DNA of 12,054 nt from NCBI GenBank assembly GCA_025765595.1, contig JAIVFH010000630.1, forward strand, positions 1 to 12,054. Direction: 5' to 3'. The position numbers and the translations under genes are program-made. The notes beneath the pieces were generated by a model, which saw only the letters and a list, made by a program, of their open reading frames with translations, had not been told where the DNA came from and made no database searches. Below are positions 7,701 through 12,054 of this stretch, piece by piece; the stretch's first letter is position 1; every line of letters starts with the position of its first letter. The stretch is from Obelidium mucronatum (taxonomy: Eukaryota > Chytridiomycota > Chytridiomycetes > Chytridiales > Chytriomycetaceae).

Positions 7701-10700
7701 AGTTTTCTTTAGAAAGTCTTCTTGTGCCACTCACAACCACACACTGTCATTACAGATTCCGAGACTTTTCTGCAATGCGCGAGAAAGATTTGGGTGGCAA
7801 AGTAGAAGAATTGGAATCAGAGCTTGCCAAGCTACTTGAGCAGCAAGAAAACGATTCGTTGATTTACCTCCAGCTTTTGGAGGCGGAAACACAAATTGAG
7901 AATTTGAAGGAATCGCTTGATGAGAATGCCGAATCGGCTGCACTTGTAGAGTATTTGACAACCAAGAATTTGGAGCTTGGACAGGTTTGCGTTAGTTTTT
8001 TTTTTTTGGTTTTGTTCGATCTTTGAACCCACCGTTTGTCAACAGAGGTTGGACGATATGAAAGATGCTGTTGAAGACATGGAAATTCTTCAGACTCTCA
8101 CAGATGAATTGGAAGAAAACCATGTATTGCTAGAGCAAGAGCTGATTGAAGAAATTGGTTTGTTTTTTTTCACACGTATACTGAGTGTATTATGTGGTTT
8201 GATTGTGGTTTCTTTTACAGATGTCAAGGATGGAATGATGGAAGCGATGCGAACCAAAATCAACTCACAAGAAGAAATGGTTGCTGACTATGAGCGCACT
8301 ATCCATCAGTTTAGAGACCTTGTTAAAACCTTGCAAGAGTAAGTTTTTTTTTTCTCGCTGTGGTGCCTTTCATTGACATATTTTTGTTTGGCAGCGACCT
8401 ATCCATGTCCCGAATGCATTCCACCGGAATGGGACCCGACGGTTCAATCCATAACGCGTCACGCGATTTGTCAAGCATTGATTTGTTGGAAAGTGCTGGT
8501 GTGAAGGCTCAGCATAAAGGAATCGATATGGAGTTAAGGAAGCTTGATGTTTGTCAAGCGATCGAACATTTGGAGATTGTGAAGGTTTGTGTTTGCTTTT
8601 TTGTTTGTGTTCAGGGGTTGTTATTAATGTGTTTGTTTGTTTTTTTAGGTCTACTTGCCTGATACCTTCTTCAAGAGCGAGCATGTCCCGATATTGAGCT
8701 TGCTGCTCATGAGAAGGCTAGTGTTCAAGACCAATATGATCAAGATGTTTTTGGAGGATAACTTCTTGTCGCTCAAGGATCCAGAGCAGATTGCTTTTGT
8801 TGCCGAGGTGAGTAGTCCACTTGTTTACAGGGGGTTTATTTTTTGTGCTCAATAGGCTTTCTATTCTAGTTACGGCATAAATTGTATTGGGCGATGGGTT
8901 TGGCTCGTCGTTTGGTGGCCTTTTTGGAGGGCTGCTCAGAGGACGTGTTTGTCCAATTCAGTAGCTCGTACACTGAATTGATTGGCACAGAACGCAGGTA
9001 TGATACGATTGATGGGATACTTGAAGACTTCTTTTTCGTCTTACTTTAAACGCAATTTAGAATTGACGTTATGGTTGAATTATTGAAGATTGAGGAAGTC
9101 ATTGGGCAACGAGGAGTTCAGAACGAGATGCAAAAGTTTGAGATATCTATTTTGGAATTGTTGTCGAGCGCATCCTGATCCTTGCTTTTCTTTTGTCAGG
9201 GTCATTTCTCATTTAATTGTCTTGGTGGACATGTTCCTACAAACAAATTCGTCGGAAGTGGATCTTCAAAGACAGTCCATGTTCTACATTGACATGATTG
9301 ATGCAATCGGTGATCGATTTGAAGCAGAGATGCGTCGATTGGAATCTGTTTTCATTGTTCCAGATACCATTGAAGACGTTGGCTTAAGAAACAGAATATC
9401 CCAAGATCGGAAGGACTTTTTGAAAACCATGCCAAGCATTGCGCAAGGATCACAGTCTCTTCGATCGATGGCGAGGTATTTTCGAATATGTTGGAATTAT
9501 TGAAGCTTAGTGACTCAAAAACAAACTCTGTATACAGAAAAATACATCGGCTGATTGACAAAATTGTGGATTCCAATAGTACTTTGAGTGATGAACTTGT
9601 GGCGTTGCTGGGTCATATTCACAAAAGCAGTACCATGGCGATTGATTATCTTGCAGTGGTAAAGTTTTTTCTTAATTAGATAATAGAGGTATTTGCTTGT
9701 TTTTTAACTTCGAAAGTAGCTTACTGGCCACGTGGGAACCTATGTTCGTGAACAATTTGAACTGAAAGAGAATTTGTCTCTTGCATTGTTGAATCAACTT
9801 GCATGTAACGCTAGTGATGCACTTTTGAGGATGCCAGAAGACCAAATGGGTATCTCTTTGGTGACTCTGTTAGCGAAAATCAATGGAGATATTATGGATG
9901 TGTTGGAGAGTTTGGAAGATCCAATGAATATTGACCCAAGTAAGTGGTTTAATTTTTTTTTCTTGATAAACAATCTGATGTTGTCTCTCCCAAGTTACGG
10001 AAACGTACTCTGCACCTTGGCTCGCGCGTGCCACGAAAATCAAAAGCGATTACCTTCTTAACAATGACTTGAGCAATATCATTGAGTCCCTTAAAGCCGA
10101 CATTCACGAACTGGTTGCTGACTTGAACGAAAAGAAACAACTCCAAAACGAGAGTCAGATCAGGATCCATTTATTGGAGAAAAAGACGGAGGACTCGCGT
10201 GCTGAAGCGGCCAAAATTTCGGGTCTGGAAGCAAGAATCAAGAAGCTGATGGAAAATGAGAGAGCTTATATGGAAACTGTGGAGGGCTTGACGAAGGAGA
10301 AGACCGAGTTGGAGCATGACAATGAGGCGTTGAAGCAAAATGCACTGCGATATGAGAAAATGAGTTAGTTTTTATTTTTTACTTTTACTGTCGCCGTGAC
10401 TGATTCTGGTTCTGTTAGCTTCGCCTCCAACAAATCGCAGAGTTGGAAGTAACCACCCAAGTCCGTTTAAGAGGGCAATCGGAGATAGTTATGGGATCCC
10501 ATCAATGCACCAAGATGGTATCGTTATTGACGGCGACGTTGCTGCTCAGGTGAATTCCGAAATCTTTGCCAACTTTGTTTTTGTTTACATTTTGCTATCT
10601 CAGTTTGAGGCTCTTAAATCTGCATTAAGATTCCTTCGCGTCGAAAACACGAAACTCAAGGCAGATATGGTAGCCAAAACTTCAACCGGCATGTTCAAGC

Positions 10701-11285
10701 CAGTAGATCCATTAATGCGCCGTGGACTTTCGAACCAAAAGTCCTCAGTAAACACCTCTCATACCTCAAAGCTGTCAGATGTGGCCACTTCTGTTGTGGC
10801 CGGCATAACTCGCGACTCCAAGAATCTGATGCGAGACATTCAAAAAGTGAGCGCTACACCTGCAGTTGTGGACATTGCTTCTCGTGATTCACAGCCAGGA
10901 AAATGGGTCAGTATGCAAAAAGACCCAATGTTCCAACATCAACGGCGTGTCGAAGCCATTGATAGACTAGTCCAACGCGGTGAAGACTTGCAGGATACAA
11001 TCAAAAAGGTTTCCAGCCAGATTGAAGAAAGTACTGGACGGGTACGTTGTCAATATGAATTGGTTTTGTGGTTTTTGTTGAAAACCGAATCTGACTTTGC
11101 CTTTTAAAATCCATTAGGGCCTTCTTCCCAAACCAACTGTTGCCCCAGTCTTGCTAGGGAGAATTGCAGTGCCGAAAATGTATGCCGATCAAAATGCTAA
11201 ACCCTATGCTCCAAACGACAAATGTAACATTATCTTGACTTCACGGAAGCAGTGGGAGAACTTGCATTCCATGTTTGCAAAGTGA
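4794..11285 (+). CDS. DCTN1: Dynactin subunit p150 (CAP-Gly, coiled coils)
   Basis: Join(4794..5057, 5137..6207, 6264..6398, 6457..6564, 6643..6798, 6873..7007, 7076..7544, 7598..7694, 7756..7984, 8046..8157, 8221..8338, 8395..8584, 8649..8807, 8870..8997, 9061..9135, 9200..9475, 9538..9658, 9720..9939, 9995..10363, 10419..10549, 10604..11041, 11118..11285): 1722 residues, against about 1280 in human. The CAP-Gly domain (about 10-85, GKNDGSVQG) binds microtubule plus ends. A basic Ser/Pro/Ala/Lys region follows (about 89-230). CC1, which contacts dynein intermediate chain, starts near 316 and includes TLDCEYAQERADALDAEL and VADYERTI. The intercoiled domain spans about 1000-1350 (YLPDTFF, LSLLLMRRL). 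CC2 starts near 1370 (IRIHLLEKK), and the C-terminus has LLGRIAVPKMY. The splice model keeps one frame throughout. Least certain are acceptors 6642, 9537 and donor 9136, each chosen by frame, homology and typical intron length. Fungal orthologues are NIP100/ro-3/ssm4. Confidence 0.95.
5100..5119 (+). repeat. (CTCGT)4 pentamer forming a splice-site pyrimidine tract
   Basis: Four perfect CTCGT units directly follow a CTAAC branch-point-like sequence (5096-5100) in dynactin intron 1 and continue as CTCTTCTCTTT up to the GCGCAG acceptor (ending 5136). The repeat occupies the position of the polypyrimidine tract. Confidence 0.85.
5137..5570 (+). other. GC-rich island in dynactin exon 2
   Basis: Within the coding exon, nearly every codon of this stretch ends in G or C (GCG, TCG, CCG, GCC), encoding a basic Ala/Ser/Pro/Lys-rich disordered segment. 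From about 5690 onward the same exon returns to ordinary AT-leaning codon use. A similar island covers POM152 exons 1-2 (about 397-800). Composition was judged by eye. Confidence 0.8.
6565..6642 (+). other. Stop-free 78-nt intron of dynactin (intron 4)
   Basis: The GTAAGT donor and CAACAG acceptor flank 78 nt, a multiple of three with no in-frame stop. A CTAAAAC branch-like sequence lies about 30 nt before the acceptor. Retention would add 26 residues to the coiled coil. An alternative acceptor ending at 6660 would also keep the frame. Strong splice signals and the broken heptad pattern favour an intron. Confidence 0.65.
7059..7074 (+). repeat. A16 run abutting a 3' splice site
   Basis: Sixteen A residues run directly into the AG acceptor of dynactin intron 6 (7008-7075), after TTAAC and T7. 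The pyrimidine tract therefore lies upstream of the A-run rather than against the AG. Confidence 0.9.
10550..10603 (+). other. Stop-free 54-nt intron of dynactin (intron 20)
   Basis: GTGAAT..CTCAG with a T-rich interior. The length is a multiple of three with no in-frame stop, so retention would insert 18 mostly hydrophobic residues just before the FEALKSALRFL coil. The T-rich composition and the CAG end support an intron rather than coding sequence. Confidence 0.65.
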
Positions 11286-11471
11286 AAGGATGAGTGTGCG
11301 GGCCTTTTTTTTCGTTCCAATGTATTTGCGTGCTCTTAAATTATGAAATGAGATTCTTTGTACCTGTAATATAATTATAAGACTGATGGCGATAAGTTGC
11401 GGTCGTAGTCCGTGACAAAAGGCACATCCGTCGAAAGTGTGTAAAAACGAGGCTTTATTGCTCTGTGAAGT
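11286..11471. other. Convergent 3' intergenic region
   Basis: This 186-bp interval separates the stop codons of dynactin (plus) and AIP1 (minus). For the plus strand there is T8 at about 11305-11312 and a TAATATAATTATAAG stretch (about 11367-11381), but no canonical AATAAA. For the minus strand there is a clear AATAAA (11454-11459). The two 3' UTRs may overlap. Confidence 0.5.
11454..11459 (-). terminator. AIP1 polyadenylation signal AATAAA
   Basis: TTTATT on the plus strand reads AATAAA on the minus strand, 12 nt past the AIP1 stop codon (11474..11472). The spacing fits a compact 3' UTR. Confidence 0.6.
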
Positions 11472-12054
11472 CTAGTGGTGGACAACCTTCCAGACCTTGA
11501 CAGATCCGTCTTGACCCGCACTCACGACTGTGTTGTTGTCCAAGAATGCCGTGGCATTGGACACCCTCCAAGTGCGCCCCTTTAATACAAATGTGCTTGG
11601 TGGGCTTTTCAACACTCCAGATCTCAATGTTTGTGTCCAAGGATCCCGTGACAGCATGCAAACTGTCTGGCGACCATCCGATAGAGTTAACTCGAGCATT
11701 ATGGAACATCCATTGTGTAATTTAACAGTCCAGTCACTTGTGTTAAAAACGAGAATCATTCTGTCCTTGTCTCCACTGGCAAGCATTGTTCCATCTGGTG
11801 AGAATGACAAAGCAGTAATAATTCCACGGTTCTTTTCGATTTCTTGAATGACTTGTAAATCAGTGTTGAAAATTCGCACGCGACGCTCCTACATTGGCAG
11901 AGATGGTGGTTGAAGTAAAAATCAATCATTGCAACAAATAAGAATCAATCACCTCATCTCCAACGGCAATGTGGGCGCCAGAAGGACTCAATGCGACAGC
12001 AGTTGGAACCCAAGGAACGCTAATGTGCGCCGTTTGAACACCGTCTTTGGTGAC
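11472..12054 (-). CDS. AIP1: Aip1/WDR1 WD40 actin-interacting protein, 3' part
   Basis: Complement(11472..11888, 11953..12054) is the C-terminal part of the gene; the 5' part is beyond the window. Aip1 is a double WD40 propeller that works with cofilin to disassemble actin filaments. Visible blades include VPTAVALSPSG, IAVGD, ITALSFSPDG, FHNARVNSIGWSPD, VTGSLDTNIEIWSV and VVSAGQDGSVKVW, in the order found at the C-terminus of WDR1. The intron 11889-11952 (GTGATT..GTAG, 64 nt) keeps the frame; a TAGGAG acceptor makes one residue ambiguous. Two one-base indels break the conserved frame. One A (minus strand) is missing at the plus-strand TTT 11721-11723, and one C is extra at plus-strand GG 11559-11560. 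Between them the homologous reading lies in another frame. Because the two cancel and no stop intervenes, the literal frame stays open but replaces about 53 conserved residues with unrelated sequence. Confidence 0.88.

Noticed and set aside
11530..11847. Plus-strand open frame of 105 codons near the right end
   Set aside because: It is antisense to the AIP1 WD40 repeats; no features of its own.
1..12054. A gene cluster acting as one new system
   Set aside because: The recognised genes are separate conserved housekeeping genes on both strands with their own introns and signals. Nothing in the sequence ties them into one pathway.

Overview
The window is nuclear DNA from an intron-rich eukaryote, most likely a fungus. 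The minus-strand gene at the left end has the N-terminal architecture of POM152, a nuclear-pore membrane protein typical of fungi. It sits with an Ent3/epsinR-type adaptor, the dynactin p150 subunit, Aip1 and a fungal-style alpha-kinase domain. Introns are short (about 53-150 nt, GT..AG, some with a CTAAC-like branch point). Twenty-two exons in one gene is many for Dikarya, so I infer an early-diverging fungus (for example a chytrid); this is inference, not shown.

Layout, left to right. (1) 1-820, minus: 5' part of POM152, three exons, running off the left edge. (2) 855-1121 and 1287-1571, plus: two small single-exon genes for related tail-membrane proteins of unknown function. The first starts only 34 bp from the POM152 start codon, on the opposite strand. 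(3) 1720-3926, plus: a five-exon ENTH-domain clathrin adaptor with a disordered tail carrying a clathrin-box-like motif, two gamma-ear-binding motifs and polyglutamine. (4) 4044-4619, plus: an intronless alpha-kinase domain without an in-frame ATG and without the C-terminal zinc-binding end, probably a remnant. (5) 4794-11285, plus: dynactin p150 (DCTN1/NIP100), whose 22 exons I could join in frame into 1722 codons. (6) 11472-12054, minus: the 3' end of AIP1 (WD40 actin-interacting protein), convergent with dynactin and running off the right edge.

The recognised genes are eukaryotic housekeeping functions: nuclear pore, Golgi-endosome clathrin transport, dynein-based transport and actin turnover. 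They need not be functionally linked. I did not find a defence system, mobile element, RNA gene or CRISPR array. The most unusual observations are the paired small membrane-protein paralogues whose stop codons lie inside AATAAA, the damaged alpha-kinase, two mutually compensating one-base frameshifts in AIP1, two GC-rich islands in 5' coding regions, and the modular phase-0 exons and stop-free introns of the dynactin coiled coil.
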